Made by a program: the position numbers and the translations under genes. From Nereocystis luetkeana (taxonomy: Eukaryota > Sar > Phaeophyceae > Laminariales > Laminariaceae), in contig JARUPZ010000017.1 of the NCBI GenBank assembly GCA_031213475.1, forward strand, positions 6,216,167 to 6,280,166: a stretch of 64,000 nucleotides of DNA, given 5' to 3'. Position 1 is the stretch's first letter, and each line of letters starts with the position of its first letter. Below, one piece after another: positions 1 to 11,210 of this stretch. Below the pieces are notes generated by a model that saw only the letters and a program-made list of their open reading frames with translations, was not told the DNA's origin and searched no databases.

Positions 1-870
1 GCTGTGTGTGGGGGCACAGTCCGGCTGCAAGCTCTGGGCCTGATACTCTTGGAAATATGACGAAGTATCGGATGCGATAATAATTCGATTTGGTGCGCTG
101 TGGAGACAGTTCTGCTGTGTGCGATGGAAACATATCGACGCACGACCGACACGGTGTTGCTTGCTGTGGAGACACCGTCTGGTTACAAGCTCTGGGCCTG
201 AGACCCATGGAAACATGCAAGTACTGGCCGCTCTAATAATAACAGTTATTCATATCATCAGAGTAATTTGAGTCGGCGTGCTGTGGAGACAGTACTACTG
301 CTCTATGCAATGAAAACATGTTGACGCACGACCGACACGGGGTTGCTTACTGCTGTGGAGACACAGTCTTGTTACAAGCTCTGGGCCTGATATTCTTGGA
401 AACATGACGAAGTATTTGCCGCTATATTATAGTTTGAGTCGGAGCGCTGTGGAGACAGAACTGCCGTGTGCGATGATACAAACATGTTGAAGCACGACCG
501 ACACGGGGTTGTTGGCTGTGGAGACACAGTCCTGGTACAAGTTCTTGGCCTGAGACTCATGAAAACATGCAAAGTATTGGCCGCTTTAAAAATAATAATT
601 TGAGCCGGTGCGCTGTGGAGAAAAAAAACGGCTGCTGTGCGATGAAAACATGTCGACGCACGACCGACACGGTGTTGTTGGCTGTGGAGACACAGTTCTG
701 TTACAAATTCTTGGCCTGAGACTCGTGGAAACATGCAAGGTATTGACCGCTATAATGCTTTGCGTCGGTGCGCTGGGGAGGCAGTACTGCTGTGTGCGAT
801 TAAAACATATCGACGCACGACCGACATGGTGTTGGCCGGCCGTGGCGACAGCAAGGGGCCGGCTCGCTGT
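1..870. repeat. Tandem array of a ~165-bp unit with CTGTGGAGACAG boxes
   Basis: About five and a half imperfect copies of a 160-180 bp unit, starting near 92, 275, 441, 606 and 767. Each has a GCTGTGGAGACAG box, then a GAAACATRTYGACGCACGACC-like segment, a second CTGTGGAGACA box and an AT-rich spacer ending near GAGTCGG. CTGT and ACAG are complementary, so each box can fold as a small hairpin around GGAG. The reading frames through the array are repeat translations, not genes. Confidence 0.8.
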
Positions 871-1084
871 GGAGACAGGGAGGGCTTACCCAGGTGGAAA
901 CGCACGAGGAAAATATTCTGGTACGACCACATGGCTAGACAAGAAGAGAGTGGAAAAAAAATCGAAGAAATATAGAGAAAAGAAGGAAGAGCAGGAAGGG
1001 GTTGTAGCCTATATTCACCGATCCGTATAAATTTGTTTTATCCCCGTTGGTTGAATTTTTCTTCCTTATGTAAGCACGAGCCGC

Positions 1085-1186
1085 TCGATGTGGAAATAGG
1101 GGGGAGGGGGCCGGTCCGCTGTGAAATACAGCGGGCGCGACCGCCCGAGAAGGAGGAAATATTAACCCCCCCCCCCACCCCGGCTC
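1085..1186. repeat. Hairpin-repeat unit interrupted by a LINE
   Basis: A diverged unit of the same family. A 7-bp stem CCGCTGT/ACAGCGG closes a GAAAT loop (1116-1134), and GGGCG-CGAC-CGCCC follows (1133-1146). The unit runs into a C-tract plus ACCCCGGCTC and is then broken by the LINE. Its continuation is found after 4415. Confidence 0.65.
1166..1186. repeat. Target-site duplication, 5' copy (LINE-1)
   Basis: Eleven C, then ACCCCGGCTC. The same 21 bases recur at 4395-4415 after the LINE. This fits a target-site duplication made by target-primed reverse transcription. The homopolymer portion makes the exact length uncertain. Confidence 0.6.
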
Positions 1187-4100
1187 AGTAGCAGTAGTAG
1201 ATGTACAGAATTATAAGAGGCAAGGAGAAGTAGTACTAGTGGGAGCTTTTAATTGAAGAATTGGGAAGGCAAGCAAACTGAATGAGAGCATTGGGCAGTA
1301 TGGGGAAGTAACAAAAAATAAGAATGGGGAAGAGATGTTGAAGTTCCTCAAACCCAACGAGATGAAGACGTTGAACGACAGAGTAAAAAAGGCAGAACCG
1401 GAATGGACTAGACAGTGCATACAAAAAGGAGAAAGCTCTATCCTTGACTCTATAGTACTAGAAAACGGAAGTGGGAAGGAAACAGAACTACATGTATGCG
1501 CAGCGGACGTAGGAACTACGGATCACTGTCAAATATGGACAGACAGTCGACAGACAAGAGTTATCAAACAAAGACGAGGTAGGAAATTACACAGATGGAG
1601 AATAGATAAACTAGAAGTAGAAGAGAAACGGGAAGAGTTCCAAGAAAAGATGGCCAAAAATGCAGAGCAATTTTTCGAGTTATTGGAAAGAATAGGTACT
1701 ACAAGGAACGATATAGAGAGGGATGATGCTGGAGCTAGGATAATAGAAGGATGGGAGAAGTTGGTCAAGACCACGGCAAGCAAAGTAATAGGGAAAAAGT
1801 TGATAGTATTCAACAGAGCAGTAAAATGGTGGGATGAAGAAGTAAAAGAGGCTATAACAGTAAGGAGAAAGGCACACGCAAGGTATACATCGAGCAAAAC
1901 TACAACAGGATGGGAGGAATATGATGTAGCTAGAAAGAAAGTAAAAGAGATGGTAGAGAAGAAGAAGAAAGGGATATGGAAAGACGTAGCAAATAAAACG
2001 AATGAAGACTTTGAGGGAGGGATGAAGCAGATATGGGTAGGGATAAAAGGGGTACTGGGCAAACAAGCAGGAGAGGCTGACACGGGAATATCTACCTCAA
2101 GAGCACAGAACGGTAAAATGGTTAGTAGTTCCAAGGGAAAAAGGGAAGTACTTGTCGAGCATTACCGTTAGCTAGGAACACCCACAGCCAACGAAACGTT
2201 CGACACAGAATTCGAGAAGGAAATCAACGCGTGGGCAGAGGCGAACGTAGATGCACCAGAAAGGGAAGACAGTGGTTCGGAAGGGTTACAGAAAGAGTTC
2301 ACAAGGGAAGAGGTAAAAAAATGTGTAGCTAAACTTAAGAATAGAAAAGCAGCAGGGGCAGACCAAATAGTGAATGGATTTATGAAGTACGGGGAGAAGG
2401 AATGCTTACCATGCTGGTTATGTTGTATAAGTGGATATGGAAAAACGAGTACGCACCCAGGAGGTGGAGAGAAGGAGTAGTAGTAAACTTATTCAAGAAA
2501 GGAGATAAGGCTGACCCGGGGAACTATAGAGGGATAACGCTACCAAGCACAGTAGGCAAACTTTTGGTAAGATTTTGAACGATAGAATGGGAACGATGAT
2601 GGAGGAGGAAGACAAAATGAGCGAAGGGCAAGCAGGGTTTAGGCCAAACCGTAGCTGCGTAGACCATGTGTACACTCTAGGTAAGATAATCCAAGGTAGG
2701 AAAGACGCGGGACTACCAACGTACTGTTTCTTTCTAGATGTACAGAAGGCCTACGACACAGTCTGGAGAAATGCATTGTGGGAAAAAAATTGGGAAATAG
2801 GAATCAGAGGAAAGATATGGAGAATGATGAAAAAGATGACGGAATGTGCGAGAAGTGCTGTGATGCTGGACGGGGAAATATCGAAGTATGTTGATATTTT
2901 ACAAGGAGTTGCACAGGGATGTACGCTGTCACCCAACTTATTCAAGATATATATTAACGACCTGATAGTAGCAGTTGAAGCAGCAAGGCAGGGAGTCACG
3001 GTAGGGGAAAATACAGTGTCGGGATTGATGTTTGCTGATGACTTTGTGGGGATATGAGAAACACCCGAAGGATTGCAGAAACAAATAGAGAACGCGCTAG
3101 AATACACTAGGAAATGGAGGGTGACGGCGAACGTCAAGAAATGCGCAGTAGTTGTTTGTGACGAAGATAAGGTGAACCCGATAAATTTCAGTTGGAAGTG
3201 GGGAAAAGATGAATTGCCGATCGTAGACCAGTATACGTACCTTGGCGTAGAGATCTCGAAAGACTGCTCTTGGGATACACATATATATAGCAAAAAAAGT
3301 AATAGCAAAGGGTAAAGCGCACATAGGCAAGATGGATGCGATCCTAACAGACTCGCACCTTGACACCAGGATTAAGAGATGTACCCTGATGAATGTGATA
3401 GTACAAAAACTAGAATAGGCAGGAGAAGTATGGGAAGGGAATGCGAAACTCGTAAAACAGTTGGAAACAGTACAGATGACAGCAGCTAAAAAAATCCTAA
3501 GATGCTCAAGTACGACTAGTAATACAGTATTAAGAGCAGAACTGGGAATGCACCCACTCAAGACAAACAGGGATAGGAGAAAGTTGAAATGACAATATAA
3601 AGTAAGGAACATGCCAAAAAAGAGGTTGCCGGCCATAGTTGATAAAGCTGTGTGGGAGAAAGCAACAAAAGGGTGAACTGAAATAAGGTGGGATAGCGTA
3701 GTTGAGAAAGTATGGAAGGATATAAGGGGAAACCAAGAAGAGGTGATGTTCGCCGGGAAGTTTGGGAAGTACAAGGCAGAAGTAGAAGAAAGGATAGAAA
3801 GAAGGGAAAGGCTAGCGCTACGAAACAAGGTGGAATCGTAAAAACACCTAGAGATAAACGGGAGATTGAGGGAAGGAATAGGAATGAAAACGTATCTGCG
3901 CGGCCCAATGGACTTCGCGAAAACGCTGAAGCTACGGTTTCGTGTAGGCGACCTGGACTTGCCAGAAAGAAGAAAGAGGTATACCAGTAGCCGTGAGGAG
4001 GAGGAAATAGATGCACAGATGTGCCCGTGTGGCAAAGCGATAGAGAGTAGAACTCACATAGTAGGAGAATGTGAAATATACAAGGAGGAACGGGGTGTGT

Positions 4101-4394
4101 TACAAGAGGAGATGAGGGAAATAGAAGAATGTGACATGGAGGAGTTTGACACACTAGATAGCAGCGAGAAAACGATCGCTATCCTAGGAGATAGATGGTG
4201 GCCACAGGCGGCCAAACAGGAAGGGGATAAGACTAGCAAAAAGTTTATATGTAATATATGGAAACAACGTAATGAGCGCCCAATTGTTGGAGTTGTCTCT
4301 ATTAGGAGTAGGAACGGTGCTCCGTCTCGACAGGGATGCGTGGTCAATGGTCAAATGACTAAGGCAAGCAACAAATGAGTACGCCCCCCTCCCC
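1187..4394 (+). pseudogene. Decayed LINE (non-LTR retrotransposon), 5'-truncated
   Basis: Relic of an APE-type LINE. The start is inside the endonuclease: near 1236-1260 the usual GDFNAR motif reads GAFN-stop-R, so a catalytic Asp is lost, and the terminal DH of the SDH motif lies near 1520. A linker frame runs 1335-2168. Reverse transcriptase is spread over several frames: LKNRKAAGAD near 2335, GNYRGITL near 2519, then 2575-3056 with GFRPNRS, FLDVQKAYDTVW, QGCTLSPNLF and FADD. Stops at 2169 and 3055 and frameshifts near 2410 and 2565 break it. The C-terminal part (3866-4378) has a CPCG...H...C zinc-knuckle-like motif near 4021. Ordinary dead LINE copy; the clade is unresolved. Confidence 0.85.
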
Positions 4395-4415
4395 CCCCCC
4401 CCCCCACCCCGGCTC
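4395..4415. repeat. Target-site duplication, 3' copy (LINE-1)
   Basis: Matches 1166-1186 exactly as a C-run plus ACCCCGGCTC, inside a longer C-tract (4391-4405). The sequence after it (GCGTCGGGG, then GATGCACGATGAAAC) continues the hairpin-repeat unit left at 1186. Confidence 0.6.
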
Positions 4416-4905
4416 GCGTCGGGGGGGGATGCACGATGAAACTTACCATGCACGACGGCCACGAGTTGCTTGCTGTGGAGACAGCGCGAAGCGGACTTCC
4501 TGTGGAGGCAGAGAGCAACACGACCCGGGCGGAAACACGCGAAGAAATCATATCTATCGGTACGAACACCCGCGCTAGGTGAAATATAAACAAAGAGAGA
4601 GAGCCCGGGTGGCCCACGTGCATGTATACATATATAGCTATATAGGACCGTTGGGACCTGTTGAGGCCCACGTGGAAACGCACGATGGAAGCAGATCGAA
4701 AAAAGGACAGAACGGGGGGTGGCTTGTGGCCTAGATTTCCCATCCGTCTATCTACCTTGATTATTTCCTGCGTACGCACGAGTTGCCCCCTGTCTAGACA
4801 GTGAGGTGTGGGCGGGGCAGGTCCGCTGCGAAATAAAGCGGGCACGACTGCCTAAGAGAGAGTAGATATTTGCCTCCCGCCGGCTTGAATGGGGCGGGAA
4901 TGCAC
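4416..4905. repeat. Hairpin-repeat family, diverged units
   Basis: Contains GCTGTGGAGACAG near 4469 and a unit at 4815-4905 with CCGCTGCGAAATAAAGCGG, then GGGCACGACTGCC, then a GC-rich stretch and GGGAATGCACGATGACC. The last unit looks like an unoccupied version of the site the LINE entered. Confidence 0.6.
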
Positions 4906-5890
4906 GATGACCGGTCCCTAATTATCATGCCTACCGGGTTAGACAGCGAGCCCTATGGCTCCAGGAAGCTGTACCATCTGGCACAGGTGGGAACGCGAGA
5001 TGGAAACACCTCGGCGTACAACACAGTGCCGATCACACATTGAAGACGGGCGGTAACGGCCCCTGTGGGATCGCATTTTTTATTTATATTTATGTTATTA
5101 AATTGTTTTTCTCGATACTGGGTACGTGCGTTCAATTTCCCAAGAAATAGCAAAAACAAGTACCCGGCACCGGTAGCAACGCAGAGAGAAACACAAAATC
5201 GCGGCACCCAACGAGTAGTCGGGTGCCCCACGTCACGTTAAACCAGGGTACCGAGATACGGCCCACTGCGGCCACGGGAAGGGTACCCTACATCTAGAAA
5301 CCGAAACCAACGGCTACACACGTTGGGGTCGGTGCGCGACTGTTTGGGGGGGGGAACCCCCAACCAAGAATAAAATAATTATACAAAAAAATAAGATTAA
5401 TAATAATAATAATAATGAAAAAAAAACTCTATATTTTCACGCAGCTCGAATAATGGGGATAACTGAGCGAATTACATCGACACTGATCGAGAAAGACATT
5501 CTTATACGCAACGCCTCGCGAGGTAAATTCCCTGCTGCTGTTGGCCCTGTTTCCAGAAGTCGTGTTGGGCGGGGGGAGTACCCCTTGCTACGGGACGCAC
5601 GGCCCATGCCGGTCGGCGTGAGTCGTGCGCCCCGTCTGATAAGCACGTTTTGGACAGGGCGGCGGCCTACGCAGAAGCAATTATCTCAAATATGGAGTTG
5701 CAAGCATAGGGGGGGGGGGGCTGCGACGCCCCCCCACCGTCCCCACGTTGATTCGTTGGTCGGGATGCTTGGCTTGACGCCCATGTGTTCTGAGTCACCC
5801 GCCCAGGGGCTGGGCGGGAGAAGATACACCCACGTGTGTGTTGCAAAGGGGGCGCGGGAGGGGCGGGGTGTATATACATTTTTCACCATA
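4906..5890. other. No gene recognised
   Basis: Mixed-composition sequence with short homopolymers (G-run 5344-5353, A-tracts near 5390-5430, G-run 5710-5719) and an (AAT)n microsatellite at about 5399-5416. Open frames here are short and show no domain. Confidence 0.5.
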
Positions 5891-6540
5891 ATGTACGACC
5901 ATCAATGAGCCCCCCGTTGTGGAGTCAACGGGGAGGGAGCAGGTCTGCTGTGGAGACAGCGGGCACAACTGCCCATATTCGGTTTTGTCGATTACCCGAT
6001 GAAAACACTCCGATGTATGACCATCAATGAGTTCCCCGCTGTGGAGACAGCTGGGGGGGGGGCGGTCCGCTGTGGAGACAGCGGGCATAACTGCCCATAT
6101 TTGGTCTGGGCGAATACTCAACGAAAACATATCGATGTAAACCAACAGTGAGTTCACCAGCTGTGGAGACAGCGGGGGGGGGGGGCAGGTCCGCTGTGGA
6201 GACAGCGGGCACAACTGCCCGAGGGTGGCGTTGTCCCCCGCATGCTTGACCTTGCCGGAATGCATGAAAACATATAAATGCACGACCGCCAAGGCGTTGC
6301 CCGCTGTGGAGACAATGGGGGGCAGTCTCGCTGTGGAGACGGCGGGCACAATCGCCCGAGGGGGTGCCATCCCTCTCCGTCATTGTTGTTTTTGTTAGGT
6401 TTATTAGTTGTTGTTTTTTTAGGGGGAATACACGATGAAAACACACCGGTGTACGACCGTCGATGAGTTGCCTGCTGTGGAGACAGTGGGGGACGGGCTC
6501 GCTGCCAAGATTGCGGGCAGTACTGCTCGAGGGGGAGCTA
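5891..6540. repeat. Hairpin-repeat array, best-preserved units
   Basis: Four to five units of roughly 120-140 bp. Each has a GATGAAAACA...GTATGACC segment, one GCTGTGGAGACAGC box followed by a G-run, and then a double hairpin. The double hairpin is CCGCTGT-GGAG-ACAGCGG directly overlapping GGGCA-YAAC-TGCCC. Good copies are at 6067-6096 and 6191-6220; a G-U variant is at 5945-5974. The copy near 6330-6356 carries a mismatch in the second stem. Confidence 0.75.
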
Positions 6541-7659
6541 CGACGAGGCCACGTCTCACCTCATCTTTCAACTTTTCGTTGCATAAGTTTGTTGTCTTGT
6601 CTCCGCACCTACGTTGCCCGAATGAGGGCACGCCCACGGTGAGAATGCAGGAGGCAGAGGTGGGGACACCCACCTTTACCATTGCCCACCGTCACACATG
6701 CGGCATTGACCCCCCAATAAACACGAGGGGGACATAAATCCGCAGTTTCCGAACTGACGACAGCCGGGTGTTCTGCGAACGTTGGCGGCCGATGTGCGCT
6801 ACAAACATTTCCAACCGGCCACATGGTACAACAACTCATGGTTCGGGCTTCCACTATATATGGTTACCGATTTTATGTTTAGCTACTTTATCCTTCGTTT
6901 CTGGCTTGATTCCTCTGGAAACACGAGAAACGTACAGATGGACGGTTCCGGCACGGAAATGAGATCGGTGTGCTGATAAAGTGGCTACCGCTAAGGCTGT
7001 TCATGTTGACATCCTGATTGTTCGTAATATTCCGACAGCCCTTGGGCGCTGCTAATTCCGGGGGGGCGTGATGCACCTAATGTTGTCCTTACTCTTCCGT
7101 TGGGGTAAGGCATTCGTATACTGGTGCCGGTGATTTGGTGTGCCGTGCTTCTAATCAGTCTAGTTCCCCCTTACAGGACGGTCCACGTGGATACAGATTG
7201 GTATATATGACGAATATTTTTGTCGATGACAGACGGCACCGTTGTGCAGACAAATATCGGGTCGTAGCGTCACACAGCACGCACACTGGGCAAAGCTCCA
7301 GTCGCTCTGGGGGGGAGAGCTAGACGTTGGAAGATCAACCCTTGCGACTCCACACTGTTGTAAATTCATCGGTGACCCCCTCCCCCCCCCCCCACTCGTC
7401 CCGTCGCCGCCTGCACACTCCGAGCGCGTGTCTCTGGCGTCGTTGGCAGCGCTCATACACGATATACAAGCTGGCCGGCCACTGCTTGGCGTGGAGGGAG
7501 CAGGCGGCTGCCGATTCGGACGCAAACGTTTTCTGCAGCAGCTACTTCCGCGCTCGGATAAGGTTTGCTTGGCACTGGCCCACGTGATGGTCGGAATGCC
7601 ACGATGCGTTCGACCACCGGCGTTATTCGGAGCAGCGCCTGGTGGAGGCGAGGGCGGGT
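6541..7659. other. No gene recognised
   Basis: An open frame crosses 7242-7778 on the plus strand, but only its last third resembles the recombinase described next. The earlier part is low-complexity (Pro-rich from a C-run at 7384-7394). I see no other supported feature. Confidence 0.4.
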
Positions 7660-8735
7660 CTTTGTACCGACATCTTGGCCTCCAGTACGTTGGGGGTTCA
7701 GTTGCGAGCTCGAATAGGCGTACGTACGAGTCTGGTCGCCGATCTTGGAGTCTGTTTCACAGGTTGATGGGTTGTTAGGAGTTCTCGGCATCGAGTGATT
7801 CGAAGAATTTTAAGGGCTGGGCGTTGATCGAGTTTGTATCGTGGTGTTATGCGTCGGAAGGTAACCTGGCGAATATGATTTCCGGGAAATTCGCGGAGGT
7901 GCAGTATTTCCATCGATTGAGGGTAGGAGTGGAGCTGCGGGTCACGGCTCCTGTTGTCCAGTGTGCGCTCAGGAGTATGGCGCGGGCCCACGTGACGGCA
8001 GGAACGCCACGCCGCGTCCGCTTACCGGTGTCGTTCGGTGGAAACCCTCATTCCCACGTGGGGCCAGGAGGGGAAAGTGTTGTGGTGTCTGTGTCTGAGT
8101 TACTTCCTGATGACGCGTTCGGACGAAATGTTCATCGCGGATTCGGGGGCGGTGCACCCGGTGCACTGCCCGACGCGAGGTGACATGGCGGTTTTCGCCG
8201 AGGGCACACAGTTAGGAGAGAGGCGTAGACAACAACCGGACAGGTAGAGGTGCGGTTTAAGGGGCATAAGGGGGATCAGGAACAGGCTGGCAGTTTGCGC
8301 GTGCGGACTGGAAGTGAGGTTCGTGGACCAAGGTCGTCCTTTAGGGCAAACGGCGGGACCGTTGCCCTTATGTTGGAGTTGAGGTCATGTTTCTCTGGTT
8401 TTCCCGACCATGCCCCCCTGTCCTCGTGTCGGTGTGGCAAGGCCGTACGAGTGGTAAGGTATGGCCGTGCCCTTAGAGCAATCAAGGAGGTGGTGGCGAA
8501 GTCAGATCGGAATCCCGATGAGTTCGCCTTGCACTCGTTGCGCATAGGAGCCACGACCACGCTCGCGGCGGGGGGAGACATAGCGGAACGAGTCATCCAG
8601 AGAGAAGGGAGGCGGAGGTCTGACGCGTACGAGGTGTACACTTGTAATATCATAGAAGATTCCACGAGAGTGTCACGTAAGCTGGCGAGGGCAAAGGTGG
8701 AAAGGAGGGAAGGAACAGCGGGGGGTAAGAAATAA
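7660..8735 (+). pseudogene. Tyrosine recombinase, frameshifted
   Basis: Four adjoining frame segments reconstruct one tyrosine-recombinase/integrase-like protein. An N-terminal SAM-like DNA-binding part reads NRRTYESGRRSW near 7715. A second segment (about 7824-8040) has EFVSWCYASEGN and TAPVVQCALR. A third (8038-8247) has FLMTRSDEMF with the box-I Arg. The fourth (8250-8735) has the Lys region (KGHKGDQ), HSLR (residues 95-98) and the candidate nucleophile Tyr130 in VYTC. Frames change near 7780 and 8045, and at 8247 where one base appears missing. The usual His/Trp position before the Tyr is Arg (GRRRSDAY), a likely inactivating change. Such enzymes occur in Crypton and DIRS-type elements; which one this is, I cannot say. 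Confidence 0.75.
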
Positions 8736-8775
8736 CTAAGAGTACGTCAAACAGCAGCCTCACATCACCTCGGGG

Positions 8776-9017
8776 TTGGAGGAGTCGAATGGTACCGTAC
8801 CATTCGGAGGCTTGGTCATCCGAGACAACTGTAGGCCGTACTAGTTAGGAACCCGGCCGGTATCATCGGAGGGAGAGAGACGTAAAATTAGGGTGGTCGA
8901 GATACCCAGGGTATTGCAAGAAGCTGCGATACAGGTATCTGGCCGAGGGGAGGAACCTCTCTCTCCCACGACTCAGGAAACGATAATGAAAATGCAATTC
9001 GAAAGATATACAATAAA
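8776..9017. repeat. Direct repeat copy 1 with internal palindrome
   Basis: About 242 bp, repeated at 9418-9662 with only scattered differences. It contains a 21-bp palindrome at 8786-8806 (CGAATGGTAC, one C, then the complement). It begins some 40 bases after the recombinase reading frame ends, so it may be an element terminus or recombination site. Confidence 0.75.
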
Positions 9018-9417
9018 GGGTAGGTTTGTCCGTAGACGAGGTAACGGCCTCCGCAAACGAAGTAACGGACAAAGCAGGGTTTATTTGTAGAGAGAATGTG
9101 GCATTTCTGTATCGGGAACTGGGATAAAGCAAGTTTGGTTGGAAGGGAAGGCCTCGCACGCAGTCCTTCCAAGCAAAGCACCGAGCGGAGGTCAGCATCC
9201 CCAGGCCGGGCACGAGCAAGCACGAGGTCCTGTGACGAGCACGGGCAGACGTGAGGTAATCGCTGGTTTGTCGACCCAAGCCAGGAGTTAGTGCCTCATT
9301 TTCCGCCGCCCCACCCCGCCTATTTTTTCTTTCGAAGGGGGGGGGGGGGGGGGGGCACGAGTAGCCGGGGGTATGGAGGACATGTCTTTCCTTCCGCTAG
9401 GGTTTACTTTAGTTAGA

Positions 9418-9662
9418 TTGGAGGAGTCGAATGGTACCGTACCATTCGAAGGCTTGGTCCTCCGAGACAACTGTAGGCCGTACTAATTAGGAACCTGGCC
9501 GGTTATCATAGGAGGGAGAGAGACGTAAAATTAGGGTGGTCGAGAGACCCAGGGTATTGCAGGAAGCTGCGATACAGGTATCTGGCCGAGGGGAGGAACC
9601 TCTCTTTCTCCCACGACTCAGGAAACGATAATGATAATGCAATTCGAAATATATACAATAAA
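9418..9662. repeat. Direct repeat copy 2 with internal palindrome
   Basis: Second copy of the 8776-9017 repeat, same orientation, 642 bp downstream. The palindrome is at 9428-9448. Between the copies lie unrelated sequence and a G-run (9339-9355). Confidence 0.75.
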
Positions 9663-11149
9663 TGTCCAGTTGTGGCAAACTTGGGGCTACGGTATAGGAC
9701 CAAGGTTAGGCTCGAAGTTAGGGTGATGTTGGGTCTTCGCCTGTTCCTTGATCCCCCAACAGGAGGAGAAACGCCTGATCAGCCTACCAACCTAATGTTC
9801 CCTACATTCTTTCAGATTGTATGACGTCCTGTTCTCCTTGGGTGCTGGTGTTAAACCTCTTTAAGCCACTCGTCCGCGTGACCACCTGACTATTCGTAAT
9901 ATGTAACGTTTTTCGTCAATAGTTTGACGATTTGAATCGCTATCGCATAGTTGTTACGCTAGGAAAAAACGTCATTCCACTAGTAATGGTACAGTTGTGG
10001 TCTCTCAAACAGTGTTTTCGGAAAGTGTCTTGTTTGTCTTGTGTGTCTGTCTGTCTGCCTGTCCGCATGACATTCACTATTTGTTCGCTTACGGACAACT
10101 TTCTCCGAAACGGCTACACCCATGCCGCACGCGTCAGGTCGAAGCCCTCACGGAGGCGATCGTCACGGTCCAAACCACACCTCATCGGGTGCCCGGTGTG
10201 TGATGCTATTGTAATTGGTTGCCAGCATCCCAAACGAGGTGACGGGACGAGCAGCAGCAATCGCTCGCACGAGGCCAGCGGGAAAACTGTTGAATCGACG
10301 TTATTTTTCAAATTCGACTTGGAGAGAGGTGCAGAGCCACTCGCCCAAATGGGTTAAACTAGCTGGGGCAACATAGTGTCGACCCCCGCCCTAGCACCGA
10401 TATTTTAGGTGTACGGGATTGCTCGTAACACAGGTAAGAATAGCAGGTCCTAGCCACGTGTGTCACGGATACTGATGAGCAAACCCAACTGGGTACTAGG
10501 CACACAGCTGTGCCTTGATCGAAAAAAGCTAATTCAATCTGTAATTTTTTGGGCGACGCGCTGCATCTCGGTCGTAGCTGGCGTTAGGGCTGCTCCCACG
10601 ACGAGCCCTTTACATCATCCGATAACATAAAGTCAAGAACATTGGGCAAACAACCGCAAAGGGAGTAGATCGGCTCCACGCATCAATCTCCACAGCTATG
10701 CCTTCGAGCAATGGAAATGTTTTCCGAACGCATATGCCCGTTGTCCTCCGTGCCGGTGGCCTTGTGTTGTGTGTGCTACATATGAAGCCGCTGCAGGACG
10801 TCCACGGACAAGGGCTTCGATGGGGGTCGAATCGATCTGTACAAAAAACAAGTTGTACAAAAAACAAGTTTTTGGTTGGCAAGTACCCAGGTCACGATGG
10901 AGCTATGTGCTTCGTCATTTCCAGTAGTTAGTGTGAGACGATTGTTATTTTCTTAAACTACGTGGAAGTTAGTTGTGTGGTTTGTGCCTTGAAATGGCAC
11001 TGCAATAATACTATTAATAAAATGCATCTATCTGCTTTATAAGTCAAGGGGTAAACCTGCCAGTTGACAAGTGAGTAAGAGAGAGTAAAAACGACGAAAA
11101 ACACAAACACACATATGGACAAGACGCACACGAACCCACATATATATAC
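9663..11149. other. No gene recognised
   Basis: No exon with convincing splice sites or domain content was found. A 16-bp unit containing TACAAAAAACAAGTT is duplicated in tandem near 10,848-10,875. The long first intron of the putative paralogue starting at 11,210 would run through this stretch. Confidence 0.4.
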
Positions 11150-11210
11150 CGGGCGCACTACCGAGGATACACCCGGCCGCCAGGCCGGCCAGATAGCAGC
11201 TATTCCTCAT
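11150..11210 (-). CDS. First (signal-peptide) exon of a putative paralogue
   Basis: Reads MRNSCYLAGLAAGCILGSAP and then stops at a GT donor (CCCG|GTATAT) after one extra base, phase 1. It closely resembles exon 1 of the WSC gene at 58,840-58,903 in length, phase, hydrophobic core (LAAGCILG against LVAGCILG) and even flanking bases on both sides. A basic start followed by a hydrophobic core is a typical secretory signal. It lies on the same strand about 8.5 kb beyond the WSC gene's stop, so the arrangement is head-to-tail. No further exons were found between here and base 1. It could be a dead duplicate or part of a gene continuing outside the window. Confidence 0.5.

Noticed and set aside
608..1030. 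140-codon plus-strand frame at the start of the window
   Set aside because: It is a translation through the CTGTGGAGACAG tandem units; neighbouring units give the same residues in shifted frames.
1529..2134. 201-codon minus-strand frame over the first LINE
   Set aside because: Ser/Phe/Leu-rich antisense shadow of an AG-rich LINE coding region.
5795..6446. Long minus-strand frames rich in CLHSG and AVSTAG
   Set aside because: Produced by repeated reading of the hairpin box on the complementary strand; no start context or domain.
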